Below are positions 63,924 through 64,000 of a stretch of 64,000 bases of DNA, piece after piece. Source of the stretch: Alphaproteobacteria bacterium (GTDB lineage: Bacteria; Pseudomonadota; Alphaproteobacteria; Rhodobacterales; Rhodobacteraceae); the NCBI GenBank assembly GCA_030425145.1, contig JAUHVK010000019.1, forward strand, positions 37,095 through 101,094, written 5' to 3'. Below the pieces are notes generated by a model. That model had not been told where the DNA came from and did not search any database. It saw nothing but the letters and a program-made list of their open reading frames with translations. Numbering within the stretch: the first letter of the stretch is position 1; the number at the start of each line of letters is the position of its first letter. A program made the translations under genes and the position numbers.

Positions 63924-64000
63924 TTCCTATATAAAACATGGTGTTGAAGGCTGCGAGGGGCGCGTTTTATGGATCACCCAGAGGGTGCGGGCTTGCAACG
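63924..64000. other. Right edge of window
   Basis: No gene assigned. A minus-strand frame ends at a TAA near 63970 (GDP-stop) and could be the tail of an upstream island gene, but only about ten codons are in view. Confidence 0.3.

Noticed and set aside
63646..63939. A 97-codon minus-strand frame overlapping the start of the coiled-coil gene
   Set aside because: Composition is random-like and it conflicts with the long, consistent coiled-coil frame. Its ATG cluster near the TATAAT patch is noted, but no other support exists.
48523..64000. CRISPR array, integrase or transposase in the island
   Set aside because: I saw no regularly spaced repeats and no recombinase-like reading frame in this part of the window.

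Overview
The window is typical chromosomal DNA of a marine Rhodobacterales (Roseobacter-group) alphaproteobacterium. The protein families point there: a short C4-pathway 5-aminolevulinate synthase, a Bpt-type aminoacyl-tRNA protein transferase, TRAP and peptide ABC transporters. So do the FnrL-like boxes and two intergenic hairpins followed by a TATTT/AGAAG motif. About 46 kb is ordinary, densely packed core or catabolic sequence. The last ~15.5 kb is a defence island that runs off the right edge.

Layout. 1-4.9 kb: start of ndk (minus), an ABC-F ATPase, a MarC-family protein, a membrane-anchored aspartic protease, bpt and a cupin. 4.9-9.4 kb: a TRAP transporter read leftward (binding protein, small permease, oversized large permease). 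10.3-12.9 kb: an ilvBH operon with a leader peptide rich in Val/Leu/Ile codons and an attenuator. 13-17.2 kb: XRE-type regulator, Rieske oxygenase with a small translationally coupled partner, cytochrome c with an FnrL-like box, and a membrane protein. 17.4-30.1 kb: a housekeeping block (prfB, PBP1A, amidase, aminotransferase, M48 protease, DsbA-like protein, ispG, a RodZ-like protein with a duplicated C-terminal domain, hemA with an FnrL-like box). 30.4-35.8 kb: M20 peptidase, haloacetate-dehalogenase-like hydrolase, two tRNA-Asp genes, a membrane LytTR regulator and a luciferase-like oxidoreductase. 35.9-37.5 kb: a sugar/glycerol-type ABC permease pair without ATPase or binding protein. 37.7-46.5 kb: a peptide-import operon (GntR regulator, two ATPases, binding protein, two permeases, gamma-glutamyltransferase, DUF1028 hydrolase), probably for gamma-glutamyl compounds.

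46.6-48.7 kb is sparse and scarred: an ExoD C-terminal remnant, one small membrane protein and, at 48494-48520, a 27-bp copy of a tRNA 3' end (closest to tRNA-Val by my recollection). This looks like an integration boundary. Its orientation predicts an island extending right, with the intact tRNA beyond the window.

The island holds two tightly overlapping minus-strand operons. The first (57.0 to 48.7 kb) is a type I restriction-modification system in which hsdS and hsdR are separated by four extra reading frames: an unknown 115-residue protein, a 56-residue chimera whose start resembles HsdR and whose end resembles HsdS, an HNH endonuclease, and a small protein with a HEPN-like R-x4-H motif. 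Every junction is a start/stop overlap. The second (63.9 to 57.1 kb) is the best candidate for an undescribed system: a stand-alone coiled-coil protein, a membrane-anchored coiled-coil McrB-like AAA+ ATPase, a DUF2357/McrC-like protein, and a degenerate Hsp70-like protein, all four genes overlapping. I read it as a type IV-like (McrBC-related) defence module with an unusual chaperone-like subunit. This is inference from sequence patterns without any database search.
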